DNA of 38,452 nt from JAHELQ01 sp965603365 (GCA_965603365.1 CBFDCR010000047.1:1-38452); one strand, 5' to 3'. Positions 17,201 to 25,065 are shown, numbered from the stretch's first letter. The notes: a model not told the origin generated them from the letters alone. A program made the numbers and translations.

Positions 17201-18130
17201 CTTTATTCAAATAGAGAGAAATACGATGAGTTAGTAAAAAAAGAATTTGCCGCGCCACTTATGAATTTAAAAGAGATGCGTTATCTGGATCAATTTATGG
17301 ATTTATTAAAAAAGTCATTTGACATGCTGAAAAAAGGGGATGAGTATGGATATTACACTCGGTATTTGTGGAAAATTGTGTTTGCTTACCTGGAAAATTT
17401 AAAGGAGGAGGGATCATATAAACCCCTAGAAAAGATAGAGGGATTCATCGAAGAAAATGATAATTTAAGGGGAATCAGAGGGCTTTTAGAGTATTTCCAT
17501 AATTTAAAAGCCGAATATTTAAACTATATGGGAAGGACCAGGTCCTTTCCAGATTGCATAAAAGAGTATAATCGTTTAAAGGAAGCCCAATATATTGATA
17601 TCGCCAATTCAAGAGATTTGTTTGAGCTTTTAAAGACAATCATTAATGAAGATCTAAAAAGGTGGGTAGAGGATGAAGGGGCATATAGATACATAAAAGA
17701 CTACAAAGGAAAGCAGGAATCTTTAATTCAAAAGACCATAAAAACACAGTTTGAAAATTGCCTGTTGAGAAAGGGATTTCGGGAAAACGATTTGAAAGAA
17801 ATATATATCCAGAGGGAATCACAACTCCTGGATGATCAAAGGCCTGACTTTTTGATTTACTATGGATTTATCGGCCCCATTATGGTAGAGTTAAAAAGAG
17901 TAGACAATCGTCAAGTATACGAAAAAGATGATAGGCTTGAGTATGCCAAAAAGTTCATTAAATACATGAAAGGTAATAATACTGCATTCGGAATTTATTT
18001 AATTTTTAGAATTAATGATAAAGAACGTCTTGAGGATAATTTGCCTGAAGTGAGGAATTCTTTCAAAGATAATAAAGAGGAAGTGTCAGTATTAGGATTA
18101 GACTGCATCAAAATGCCCTCAGAACATTAA
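14225..18130 (+). CDS. STAND/NACHT-like NTPase with C-terminal PD-(D/E)XK-like domain
   Basis: Residues 45-52 are TEPGYGKT (Walker A, with Thr in the usual first Gly position). Residues 102-111 are FIICLDALDE, the Asp-rich Walker B of NACHT NTPases. LVLSCR near 136-141 fits the sensor. A winged-helix-like part runs to about 400 and a long helical region to about 1130, resembling HEAT/TPR-type sensors. Near the C-terminus, RPDFLIYYG...IMVELKR (PD at about 1207, ExK at 1222-1224) is a PD-(D/E)XK nuclease motif. Known bacterial STAND defence proteins use helical repeats to sense phage and an effector to kill or cut DNA. Effectors are commonly N-terminal, so a C-terminal one is less usual. The start is a TTG. 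Codon use is much more A/T-rich than its neighbours and the gene lies between direct repeats, so recent acquisition is likely. A defence role is inferred. Confidence 0.8.
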   Translation: MTKYSNFSEFSEFHEKYRYYGTVLLGDKLVGLDDLFRVKRSFVITEPGYGKTRLLKEIESESQNRNIKGKFVDLKHVDCNLEEYLRNELSQKNIDLENSDSFIICLDALDEVNSQDFSRVVKWIKDFSRKFNHINLVLSCRLIYIKRYPELFTNSEFTFFDIRSFNEDQIEYYLQSNLNTDSRPYIERILDIFRVENREIPIDIPRYLEMIVDLVNRDGSEGLIRLTRAELFDYCIYKKLEIEEKKFNRQQKELTKRTLEKLALMMEMNQTNTLSKDDLMTFFDDVKSNLNIGFLQQVPVDIFYDRSLLRNNIDSNVQEYLAAKEIKRLGRVDQVVFDLAFDKQLREFYPSWINPLEFLMELDGSIFKPILQFELSRPQNKRTGTCHRLLTRVKVENLSEDDREKVFWHVFSYYQEDLQEIPIIIARKLSLYFDPSWNNRLKQDSGDSLDSGESRLIRRRNLAYLLAFLFENVNLKAEDIRYWKERLIEFAKDDSDSNKMCVLFALEQLKDLKVIQRVYHTFRGNTGWDVGKQLIDICMEIDANDPFSVKCLADGILGNRNYAIEGLNNLTEKEAIILLFDELITNRNFLDPREMLHWGEWCDRFIGNMKSILDADIENKVKEFIQKVIIPRGSRPGINSEFVRALVKALKEKDDGYIFELISEIKEAQEGKLISWAWAYIFVEILEKEQIADFVRELGEYAGGREIALDTLKLSRDSNRDIYEAGRVYFPVEYRDFERRLQENEGRPGESELYYNQFRLSLNSKNWHNNFDLLRFYKKNKSRIASYMTDGDRKRLKDLIESGLKKIDPCTLIPTDQTEIFGNCLILSRELEVDTVEFREKIICYIPFAEWEQLKEIFTLIPGLDDREVGLIVKLFNERYGDESRVGNLIEAAQKYKIESAIPVLKKIVYSEIDLKRRKFGLQVIGTIQPDNDFFNTIFEKFQAAKDETRVLAESANQFLIAEFNDQRSVEWRMDQLFKKAFPVTGQINESFLYSNREKYDELVKKEFAAPLMNLKEMRYLDQFMDLLKKSFDMLKKGDEYGYYTRYLWKIVFAYLENLKEEGSYKPLEKIEGFIEENDNLRGIRGLLEYFHNLKAEYLNYMGRTRSFPDCIKEYNRLKEAQYIDIANSRDLFELLKTIINEDLKRWVEDEGAYRYIKDYKGKQESLIQKTIKTQFENCLLRKGFRENDLKEIYIQRESQLLDDQRPDFLIYYGFIGPIMVELKRVDNRQVYEKDDRLEYAKKFIKYMKGNNTAFGIYLIFRINDKERLEDNLPEVRNSFKDNKEEVSVLGLDCIKMPSEH

Positions 18131-18142
18131 TCATAAATTACA

Positions 18143-18178
18143 CTTTAGCCCACCCCAATAAACGCAGCTCCAAAAAGC
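18143..18178. repeat. 36-bp direct repeat, copy 2
   Basis: Identical over 36 bp to 13936-13971, beginning 12 bp after the NTPase stop codon. The two copies bracket the NTPase gene at a distance of 4207 bp. Confidence 0.85.
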
Positions 18179-18196
18179 CCAGCCCTACCCCCCCAA

Positions 18197-18241
18197 CATT
18201 CCATCATTCCAACATTCCAATATTCCAACATTCCATTATGG
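18197..18241. repeat. CATTCCA-type repeat tract
   Basis: CATTCC recurs in slightly varied form (CATTCCATCATTCCAACATT...), the same vocabulary as 13982-14008 and the inverse of 13406-13462. It touches the stop codon of the ycgN-like gene. Confidence 0.65.
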
Positions 18242-18709
18242 CGTTATTTTGATGTAGTCGATGATGTGGTTTTCCAGGTGGCGGTGTTTGACGTGGACTT
18301 CGGAGATTACCTTCTGGCGCACCGAGATCCCCAGACGGTGTACCATTTCCGGGTCGCCGGAGATCAGCGGGTGCCACCAATCCAGGTCTTTTCCCTCATA
18401 CAGGCGGCGGTAGGCACAGGTGAGGGGCAGCCAGAACAGTTCTGCCAGGTTGTCGGGGGTGATGACCGCACATTCCTTCACCAACTGTTCCCGGTTGGCG
18501 TAATCGGCGCAGCGGCAGGTAAAGGGGTCCAGCAGCCGGCAAGAGACATTGGTGTAGAAGGTCTCTTTGGTGTCGGTGTATTCGATCTTCAGCAGGCAGC
18601 AGATGCCGCAGCCGTCGCACAGCGATTCCCATTCCTGGGGGGTCATCTCCTGAAGGGATTTCCGTTTCCAGAATGGCTGCACCGGGTCTGTTTTTTCCGT
18701 TGTTTTCAT
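18236..18709 (-). CDS. YcgN/YkgJ-type Cys-cluster protein
   Basis: This 157-residue protein belongs to the YcgN (UPF0260) family, a branch of the zinc/iron-chelating YkgJ fold. The N-terminal WESLCDGCGICCL cluster (Cys31, 34, 37, 38) is the hallmark. Further cysteines follow in VSCRLLDPFTCRCADY, ECAVIT and LTCAYRRLY. The family probably binds a metal; its reaction is not known. Its ATG overlaps the stop codon of the upstream hybrid histidine kinase as ATGA, so it is translated from the kinase transcript. That pairing suggests a physiological link but may only be operon economy. Confidence 0.88.
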   Translation of the reverse strand: MKTTEKTDPVQPFWKRKSLQEMTPQEWESLCDGCGICCLLKIEYTDTKETFYTNVSCRLLDPFTCRCADYANREQLVKECAVITPDNLAELFWLPLTCAYRRLYEGKDLDWWHPLISGDPEMVHRLGISVRQKVISEVHVKHRHLENHIIDYIKITP

Positions 18710-20853
18710 CGCTCCAGTTCGGCCCTGATGGCCGTGCCTATTTTTTCGAGGGTGTAGGGTTTCCTGATATATTCACCGGCGCCCAACTTCTGGGCCGCCT
18801 TGACCCTGTCGGTCTCGGTATATCCACTGGCAATAATCGCCCTTGTGCCGGGACGTTGTTTAATAATTTCTCTATACGTATCGAGGCCGTCGATACCGGG
18901 TGCCATGATCATATCCAGTAACAACAGGTCTGCCGAGTTTGTTTTCATATATTCGATCGCCTCTTCACCACTGGAGACCGTATCGACGGAATAGTTTAAT
19001 CGGGTCAGCATCATGGCGGCAATTTCTCGCTGCTCCGGCACGTCGTCTATGACCAGGATTTTTTCACCCCTGCCTTTTATCTGTTCCAGGGGCACGGTTG
19101 CCTGTTCCGCGGCGGCCTTTTCCTCGGTCAGGGGGAAATAGAGGTCGAATGTGGTTCCGGCCCCTTTGACACTCTTCACATCGATGTACCCCTTATGGTC
19201 GTACACCGTTCCCCAGATCACCGCCATACCCAGGCCTGTGCCTTTTCTGCCCATTACCTTTTTGGTATAAAAGGGTTCGAATATTTTCTTTAAGTCCTCC
19301 TGGGCGATGCCCACACCGGTGTCCGATACCCTCAATACCGCATAATTGCCCTCTTTCACCCCCCCGTATAAACCCTTTATGGGTTTGTCCACCTGCCGGT
19401 TTGAGGTTGATATCTCAACGACCCCGCCTTCGGGCATGGCTTCGGCCGCGTTGGACACCAGGTTCATGATGGTTTTGTTCAGATGGATGGGGGTACCCTG
19501 GATGTTGTACAGATTTGTGTCAAGATTGGATTTAATTCGCATTTGAGGGTTGAAGGCCTTTAACCGTTCAAGCTCGGCGGAATTTAGATAGTCGCCGATG
19601 ATATCGTTTATATTGATCACCTCTTGCTGAGACGCGGTTCCCCTGGTCAATGTTAACAGGTCTTCGACAATGGCCACTGCCTTTTGTCCCGATTGCTTCA
19701 TGGTAAGGAGTGGGGCTCTTATATCACTCTCTCCCGGGAGATCCATTAATAACAAATCCGGGTAACTCACGATAGCACTCAAGATATTGTTGAGGTCGTG
19801 GGCCACACCCCCGGCTAAGCGTCCCACCGCTTCCATTTTTTCCAACAGGGCCAGTTTTTCTCCTAATTCTCTTTTTTCTTGATCCGCCTGCCTTCGGGCG
19901 GTGATATCTTTTGAAACAAAGAGCAAATGGTCGCCAACGATATTTACCGTGCTCTCCAGGCAATGCCAGTTGCCGGATTTGTCTTTGGCGCGGTATTCAA
20001 TGGTTTCGGAAATCTCCGAATCTTTACCGGTCAATAGTTTTTTGGCTTTGGCGCCGATGTATTTTTTTAATAGAGGGAGCAGCCTGTTGGTATCGTCTGG
20101 ATGGATAAATTGAAAACCGGATTTACCGATTAAATCCTCGGGTTCATATCCCATCACCGTCTTGTGGGAGGGACCGACAAAGGTATAGATGGGTTTACAA
20201 CTAAACGTCGTAATCGCGATGAGATCGGATGTACTCTCCGTAATTAAACGATACTTTTTTTCGGATTTTCGCAGCTCTTCATCGGTCTTCCGGCGTTCGG
20301 TAATCTCGAGTTTCAGTTGTTCGTTCACCGTGGACAGTTCGGAAGTACGATTTTGAACCAATTCTTCCAGGCGAAGACGGTATTTTTTCAACTCTTCTTC
20401 CTGTTTTTTTCGCCTGGTGATGTCCCGGGCAATACCCAACACGATCGTCCGCCCTTTAAGCTTTACAGGAAACGTACTGATTTCTACCGTTACGAACTTG
20501 CCGTCTTTACGCCTCAAGCTGAATTCGTCCGGACCGGTGGGCCTCCCCTTGGCGTTTTTTGCCAGATTTTTAACCACCTTGGGAAGCTCTCTGGGGGGCA
20601 ATAATTTGAGCTTTAGAAAGTTTTTCCCGATTAACTCTTCCCTCTTGTAGCCCACGATTTTTTCGGCAGTCCTGTTGCCGTCAATGAAATTGCCTTTCAG
20701 ATCGCTTAAATAGTATCCGTCCGGTGCATATTCAAATATGACCCTGAATTTCTGCTCGCTCTCTTTTATTGCCTTTTCTGCCTGTTTGTGATCGGTCTGT
20801 GATGTATTAAGTTGCTCCCTTTTTTTTATTTCATCTTTCATACTGTTTCCCAA
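18706..20853 (-). CDS. hybrid sensor histidine kinase, two PAS domains plus receiver
   Basis: There is no membrane segment, so this is a cytoplasmic sensor. PAS domain 1 is at about residues 28-148 (YAPDGYYLSDLKGNFIDGNR...FSLRRKDGKF). A coiled coil spans about 149-198, and PAS domain 2 about 199-320 (VMGYEPEDLIGKSGFQFIHPDD). The DHp helix has GGVAHDLNNIL with phospho-acceptor His352. The ATPase has NLVSNAAEAM (N box), VSDTGVGIA (G1) and GRKGTGLGMAVIWG (G2). A receiver follows from about 600 with ILVIDDVPEQ, phospho-Asp647 in LLLLDMIMAPGIDG, and IRKPYTL. No DNA-binding output exists, so phosphotransfer to another protein is expected. A shorter start at residue 5 (MKDEIKK) is possible. It overlaps the ycgN-like gene by 4 bp. 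Confidence 0.93.
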   Translation of the reverse strand: MGNSMKDEIKKREQLNTSQTDHKQAEKAIKESEQKFRVIFEYAPDGYYLSDLKGNFIDGNRTAEKIVGYKREELIGKNFLKLKLLPPRELPKVVKNLAKNAKGRPTGPDEFSLRRKDGKFVTVEISTFPVKLKGRTIVLGIARDITRRKKQEEELKKYRLRLEELVQNRTSELSTVNEQLKLEITERRKTDEELRKSEKKYRLITESTSDLIAITTFSCKPIYTFVGPSHKTVMGYEPEDLIGKSGFQFIHPDDTNRLLPLLKKYIGAKAKKLLTGKDSEISETIEYRAKDKSGNWHCLESTVNIVGDHLLFVSKDITARRQADQEKRELGEKLALLEKMEAVGRLAGGVAHDLNNILSAIVSYPDLLLMDLPGESDIRAPLLTMKQSGQKAVAIVEDLLTLTRGTASQQEVININDIIGDYLNSAELERLKAFNPQMRIKSNLDTNLYNIQGTPIHLNKTIMNLVSNAAEAMPEGGVVEISTSNRQVDKPIKGLYGGVKEGNYAVLRVSDTGVGIAQEDLKKIFEPFYTKKVMGRKGTGLGMAVIWGTVYDHKGYIDVKSVKGAGTTFDLYFPLTEEKAAAEQATVPLEQIKGRGEKILVIDDVPEQREIAAMMLTRLNYSVDTVSSGEEAIEYMKTNSADLLLLDMIMAPGIDGLDTYREIIKQRPGTRAIIASGYTETDRVKAAQKLGAGEYIRKPYTLEKIGTAIRAELER

Positions 20854-21259
20854 GAATAGAAAATTACGGAAATTTTAAATATTTTCGGTCACTTAGAGAA
20901 ATAATCAGCATTTTAATTCCTGTTTCATCTGCTCATTTAAGGAAACGAACAACATATGGGATATTATACTTAGAGGAGATAAAATGTCAAGAATGCTTTT
21001 TTGTCAATCCCCCTGTCGGCTTCTACCCCCATTCTCATTCCCCCCTTCTCCACTCCTTCGGGTAACATCAAAAGATTCTCTATAAATTGGGGATCAAAAC
21101 CTAAAATTTTGAGCTCTTTTGCCGTCGAACGGCAAGCCAAAAAAGATAGGGCTGTCGGCTGGGGAGGGTGGTTTCACCTCCTTGATTGGGGAGGGGGACA
21201 GGCGGCAGCCCTGGGAAAATTGGGGGTGGGAAAATGTGACGGCTCACATTGTTAAGCGA
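20854..21259. other. intergenic region without a convincing gene
   Basis: About 400 bp between the kinase start and the small gene at 21260. Short plus-strand frames exist but have no ribosome site and no family resemblance. The left half is A/T-rich, where a kinase promoter would lie. The right half is rich in CCCCC and GGGGG runs, with complementary phrases such as CCCCTGTCGGC near 21010 and GGGGGACAGGCGGC near 21190. These may be remnants of a palindromic repeat. Nothing firmer can be said. Confidence 0.4.
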
Positions 21260-21541
21260 TTACGCGGTCTGGAAGGAGAAGTCGTTCTCATTTTCCTTGA
21301 ATAAAGCACGCAGTAAATCGACGATGGGGTCCGGTATATCCGTGGAGATGGGTTTATGTCTGGGCAGATCTACGGTTTCACTATAATAATTGCGCATAAA
21401 GGCCGGGGTGTCGATGTCCCGGAGGGCAAGATAGCCGTGGGCATGGATATAGGCGTCGGCGACCTTCGATAACTCATCATCCATCACCAATACCCGGGGC
21501 TGACCGGGAAACACATTTGCCAATTCGCTCATCTCGAACAT
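21260..21541 (-). CDS. hypothetical protein (93 aa)
   Basis: The ATG at 21539-21541 (MFEMSELANVFPGQPRVLVM) is preferred because GGCAGGAGGAACAAA precedes it; an earlier in-frame ATG at 21583 has no ribosome site. The protein is acidic and soluble, with a predicted strand-turn core (QPRVLVMDDELSKVADAYIH) and a conserved-looking IPDPIVDLLRALFKE helix near the end. No family is recognised. It has its own promoter candidate with a dyad, separate from the WYL gene. Confidence 0.6.
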   Translation of the reverse strand: MFEMSELANVFPGQPRVLVMDDELSKVADAYIHAHGYLALRDIDTPAFMRNYYSETVDLPRHKPISTDIPDPIVDLLRALFKENENDFSFQTA

Positions 21542-21559
21542 TTTGTTCCTCCTGCCCCT

Positions 21560-21587
21560 ATTATAGTATCGGGGGTATGACAAATAA
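21560..21587 (-). promoter_or_regulatory. promoter with overlapping dyad for the 93-aa gene
   Basis: A perfect -10 TATAAT (minus strand, 21560-21565) lies 16 bp from a weak -35 TTATTT (21582-21587). The inverted repeat GGTATG-N11-CATACC (21574-21596) covers the -35 box and could be an operator. Confidence 0.4.
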
Positions 21588-21639
21588 CGGCATACCTAAG
21601 AACTTTTAAGAATTTTGTTAATTGACGGGTAAAAATGCC

Positions 21640-22608
21640 TTATTTCCGGTAAATGCTGTTCATTCGGGCGATGGTCTGTTTGATTTTGGTTCTCAATTCC
21701 GGGGGGGCTAAGACTTCGGCATCGGGTCCGAAGCGGAGGATATCGCCCATTACCTCCCGGAAATCGGAAACCGGGAAACTGAGGTCAATGCTGCCGTCGG
21801 CCCTGTCCACCACCTTCTGGCCGGGGAACCAGATCTGGTCCCGCACCAGCGTGGCGGCAGCCAGGTCGAAGCGAATCACCACCTCCCGGGGTTCCCCTTC
21901 AAAGAAAATACCGTAATTGTTTTCGATCAAACCGGCAACACTCTTGACCTCGTCGGTCAGGCGCGGCGCAACCGCCTCATCGAGGATTTCCGCACTCCGA
22001 ATACGGGAGAGCACAAAGTCCCGGATCCCTTTTTTGGATTCGCAGTAGGCGATGAGATGCCAGTTACCCATGTAGAGCAGCAGGTGAAGGGGATTAACGA
22101 CGCGGCTCGTCTCCCGGCGGGTGTAGGCGGAGCAGTAGACAATTTGCAGTCTCCGGCCTTTGCTTAAGCCCAACACGGTGGAGTTAAATATCGACGGCTC
22201 CACCGCATAGTAACGGATATTTTTCAGGGAGATCTTCTCCTCCAACCCTGTCAAATCCAGATCAATGTGGGCGTAGATCTTCTTAAAAAAGACATCGATC
22301 TTTTTTTTGATTTTTTTGTCCGGAATACTGCCGGAGAGACGCTTGGCAATGATCAGGGCCACGATCTCCTCTTCAGAGGTCCATATCCCCGGCAGGTCGA
22401 AACTATCATCGGCATAATAGTAGCCACTCTCTTCGGCCGAATATTCAATGGGGGCATTGAAAAAATCCCGCATGAACTCGATTTCCCGGGCCGCCTGGCG
22501 GCTGGATATCTCAAACTTTTCCATCAAGTCCCGGAGTTTGGGGAACCGTCTCTGCTTCAGCCGGGCATGAAACCAGAGATACCGTTCAAAGGCCAGTCGT
22601 TTTGCCAT
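21640..22608 (-). CDS. WYL-domain transcriptional regulator (YafY type)
   Basis: An N-terminal helix-turn-helix covers about residues 1-60 (FPKLRDLMEKFEISSRQAAREIEFMRDF), followed by the GIWTSEEEIVALIIAKRL linker. The WYL domain is at about 140-215, with LQIVYCSAYTRRETSRVVNPLHLLLYMGNWHLIAYC and then RIRSAEIL. The usual W-Y-L triplet appears as NWHLIAYC. A C-terminal WCX-like region has VVIRFDLAAATLVRDQIW. WYL proteins act as ligand-sensing transcription factors, often on nucleic-acid or stress signals. The start lies 3 bp after the stop codon of the upstream amrB gene, so the two form an operon. The target is unknown. Confidence 0.9.
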   Translation of the reverse strand: MAKRLAFERYLWFHARLKQRRFPKLRDLMEKFEISSRQAAREIEFMRDFFNAPIEYSAEESGYYYADDSFDLPGIWTSEEEIVALIIAKRLSGSIPDKKIKKKIDVFFKKIYAHIDLDLTGLEEKISLKNIRYYAVEPSIFNSTVLGLSKGRRLQIVYCSAYTRRETSRVVNPLHLLLYMGNWHLIAYCESKKGIRDFVLSRIRSAEILDEAVAPRLTDEVKSVAGLIENNYGIFFEGEPREVVIRFDLAAATLVRDQIWFPGQKVVDRADGSIDLSFPVSDFREVMGDILRFGPDAEVLAPPELRTKIKQTIARMNSIYRK

Positions 22609-22611
22609 CCG

Positions 22612-23412
22612 TTAATATACCAGCACACTCAAATAGGCCACCACCTGGCCATAATCTCCCGAGACCTTGCCGGAATGGGTGTACTCCACAATCTCGGCCT
22701 TCCGGGCACCGGCTTTGCGGGCGGCCGTCAGCATAATCACCGTAGGCGCCACCCCACACATGGAAATATCCTCCCGTATGACCACTTTGAATAAACCGTC
22801 GGGGTTCAGATTCATTATTTTGTCGATGGCCTTTTGATCCTGGATGTCGGCGGTCCGGGCATCGATATAATGGCTCATATCGGTAGAGGCCACCATCATG
22901 ACACTCTCTTCTTTATCCAGGAGTTCGCCCAGCTCCGTACCGGCGGTCAGCAGATCATCCAGGTTGGCCGAAGACACGGTGATGGGCACGATTTTCGCCT
23001 CCGGTTTGAGGGTCTGTATAAAGGGCACCTGTACTTCCAGTGAGTGCTCCTGCCGACCGGCGTTACTATCTATCTGAAATATTCTTGACTGTTCCACCAG
23101 TTTTTCCGCCAATTCGGTATCAATCGGCGCATTGCCCAGAGGGGTCTGCCAGTATTGATGGCCATCCACGGCAAAGGAGTATCCAAAACCCCGGTGATTG
23201 ACCCCTAAGATGATGACGGAAGCCGGTATTTCCACCCTGGCGTAGGCCTTACCGGCACAGGCACCGGAATAGACATACCCGGCATGGGGGGCAATCAAGC
23301 CCACGACTCTTCTCCTCTCCTCCGATACCGGGATCAGCCGGGACATATCACTTTTCAGGCTGCCCGCCTCCCCGGGATAAAACATGCCAGCCACGGTCGG
23401 TTCACGTACCAT
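22612..23412 (-). CDS. amrB: AmmeMemoRadiSam system protein B (MEMO1 family)
   Basis: This 266-residue protein is of the MEMO1/LigB-like fold. Family blocks are REPTVAGMFYPGEAGSLK at the N-terminus, GLIAPHAGYVYSGACAG, VIILGVNHRG, the QEHSLEVQVPFIQTL segment with His in the metal-site position, VASTDMSHY, and EDISMCGVAPTVIMLTAA with the conserved Cys. MEMO proteins are usually encoded with amrA (AMMECR1) and amrS (radical SAM); the system's substrate is unresolved. Here it sits alone with a WYL regulator 3 bp downstream. The ATG has AGGAGG 5 nt upstream. Confidence 0.93.
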   Translation of the reverse strand: MVREPTVAGMFYPGEAGSLKSDMSRLIPVSEERRRVVGLIAPHAGYVYSGACAGKAYARVEIPASVIILGVNHRGFGYSFAVDGHQYWQTPLGNAPIDTELAEKLVEQSRIFQIDSNAGRQEHSLEVQVPFIQTLKPEAKIVPITVSSANLDDLLTAGTELGELLDKEESVMMVASTDMSHYIDARTADIQDQKAIDKIMNLNPDGLFKVVIREDISMCGVAPTVIMLTAARKAGARKAEIVEYTHSGKVSGDYGQVVAYLSVLVY

Positions 23413-23543
23413 CTTGTCCTCCTTTCATACTCATATATATCATAAAGCCACTAATTTATCAACTTCCCCAGCCCCAATTCCGCCGATTGGGAGGGATATT
23501 GGCCAGAGAAAATAAAAAAAATTTTTTTCCATGACTTCATCCC

Positions 23544-23573
23544 TTGTAAATATTTTTTTTTTCGTGGTAAAAT
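23544..23573 (+). promoter_or_regulatory. possible promoter for the gene at 23623
   Basis: TTGTAA (23544-23549), an 18-bp T-rich spacer and TAAAAT (23568-23573). The ATG follows with TAGGAGGTTAGC immediately upstream. Confidence 0.45.
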
Positions 23574-23622
23574 AGATGCAGATATGCGTTAATATATCTA
23601 ACAATTCGTTTAGGAGGTTAGC

Positions 23623-25065
23623 ATGAGAAACAAAAAAATTGTAGCTTTAATGATTTTTGCCCTCGCTATTTTTCTTACCAGCTCATATGCTGAAACGAAA
23701 AAGATCTACCGGCTGGGGGTCCATCCTCTAATGGTAAAGGGAGTTATATCCGCCGATCAGTTAAAAGAGGTAGTCTGGAAATACGACAAGCAAATCAAAG
23801 AAGGATTTGAACTGGCCGGGCACGGCGACCTGTATCTTGACTTCATGAATCTGATCGAACCCTCCACCTTTGAAGAGAAGACTTTACCTACCGGTACCAA
23901 ATTGGTCTGGATGCTGTATAAGCCCGGTTGGAAGGTCAGGGTGGCGAAAGATGTGGAATGGGCAGCCCAAAAGCCATTAGATGTCTTCGCGGTTACCCTC
24001 AATAGAGAGTGTATGAACTATCATTTCGTGATCCCTAAAAAGTGCGGTAATATTGCTCTATACAAAGCGGAGTCCGAATGTGCCGCCTGCGATCTGAAGG
24101 TGGATAAGGAAAAGGTCAATGTCAATGAGGCATTTGCCATCGACCTGAGCGGCAGCAAATGTGCCCAATCCATGGAAGTCGAAATCGTCGCGGCCGACGG
24201 CACCAAAGTGGCAAGCCAAACACTATCTCCAGCTGATCCCAAATGGGAAACACAGCTCGATAAACCGGGCGAATATACCATTAAGGGATCGGTCTTCAAT
24301 CCCAAGTGTGATCCACCAACTGTCACCTGTACGGCCAAACTCGTTGTGAATGCGCCCCCCGTTTGCTGTGTGAAAGTGCTTCCCGAAAAGAAATTCGTGA
24401 AGAAACCGATCATGATCGATGCCACTTGTTCCAATGACCCGGACGGAGAAATCGTCGAAGCCGCATTTGAAATCAAAGACGAAGAGGGTAATGTGGTGGA
24501 GACCCAGGTACTGAAAGAGGCGCCCTTTAAATGGGAGAAAACATTCGACAAACCGGGAACCTATAACATCTGCTTGAAAATGGCCGATAATGACGGCGGT
24601 TCCTGCGAAGACTGCCAGACTAAGATCGAAGTGAAGAAGAAACCGTTATTCGGCATGTTGGCTTTTGGGCCCATGCTGGCCAAAGGTACTTACAGCGCCT
24701 ACCTCTTCGGCCGTTTAGGCCTCGGTTTCTGGCTCGTCCCCGATACCCTGGATCTGACTTTAAGCGGCGGCGGCGGCTTAAACCTGAGCGGCGATCCTTT
24801 CAAATCATTCGCCATGGGAACCCTGGTAATGAATTTTCACACCGGAGCCTTCTGGTTCGGCGGCGGACTGGGATTGACCACCGACGTCAAAGACGATTGG
24901 GACGGCGGCTTAAATGTGGTCGGCAATCTGGGTTTCGATATTTTCAATACCGGCACCTCGGCAGGCTCGATTTTTGCTGAAATCAGATTCCCGGTGGGCG
25001 ATGACCACGAATTCTCCGAACACCACATGATTCTGCTGGGTTTCAAGTACATCTTCGGTTTGTAA
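23623..25065 (+). CDS. exported Cys-rich protein with PKD-like domains and a C-terminal barrel
   Basis: The signal peptide is MRNKKIVALMIFALAIFLTS, cleaved near SYA-ETKK. After a conserved-looking 130-residue N-terminal domain come two similar Ig/PKD-like repeats of about 90 residues: CDLKVDKEKVNVNEAFAIDL... and CCVKVLPEKKFVKKPIMIDA.... Both contain KPG(E/T)Y and are rich in Cys (about 14 in all), suggesting several disulfides. The last 135 residues alternate Gly-rich strands (LTLSGGGGLNLSG, FWFGGGLGLTTDV) and end in FKYIFGL, like an outer-membrane barrel. I infer an envelope protein with an extracytoplasmic adhesive or structural part. It is strongly expressed if the AGGAGG site and promoter are real, and two hairpins follow the gene. 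Confidence 0.75.
   Translation: MRNKKIVALMIFALAIFLTSSYAETKKIYRLGVHPLMVKGVISADQLKEVVWKYDKQIKEGFELAGHGDLYLDFMNLIEPSTFEEKTLPTGTKLVWMLYKPGWKVRVAKDVEWAAQKPLDVFAVTLNRECMNYHFVIPKKCGNIALYKAESECAACDLKVDKEKVNVNEAFAIDLSGSKCAQSMEVEIVAADGTKVASQTLSPADPKWETQLDKPGEYTIKGSVFNPKCDPPTVTCTAKLVVNAPPVCCVKVLPEKKFVKKPIMIDATCSNDPDGEIVEAAFEIKDEEGNVVETQVLKEAPFKWEKTFDKPGTYNICLKMADNDGGSCEDCQTKIEVKKKPLFGMLAFGPMLAKGTYSAYLFGRLGLGFWLVPDTLDLTLSGGGGLNLSGDPFKSFAMGTLVMNFHTGAFWFGGGLGLTTDVKDDWDGGLNVVGNLGFDIFNTGTSAGSIFAEIRFPVGDDHEFSEHHMILLGFKYIFGL

Noticed and set aside
13406..18241. CRISPR-like array from the recurring CATTCC and TGGAAT units
   Set aside because: Units are 7-14 bp with no constant-length spacers; they are degenerate short tandem and inverted repeats.
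21001..21304. Plus-strand small frames in the C- and G-run spacer
   Set aside because: Low-complexity sequence, no ribosome site, no recognisable domain.
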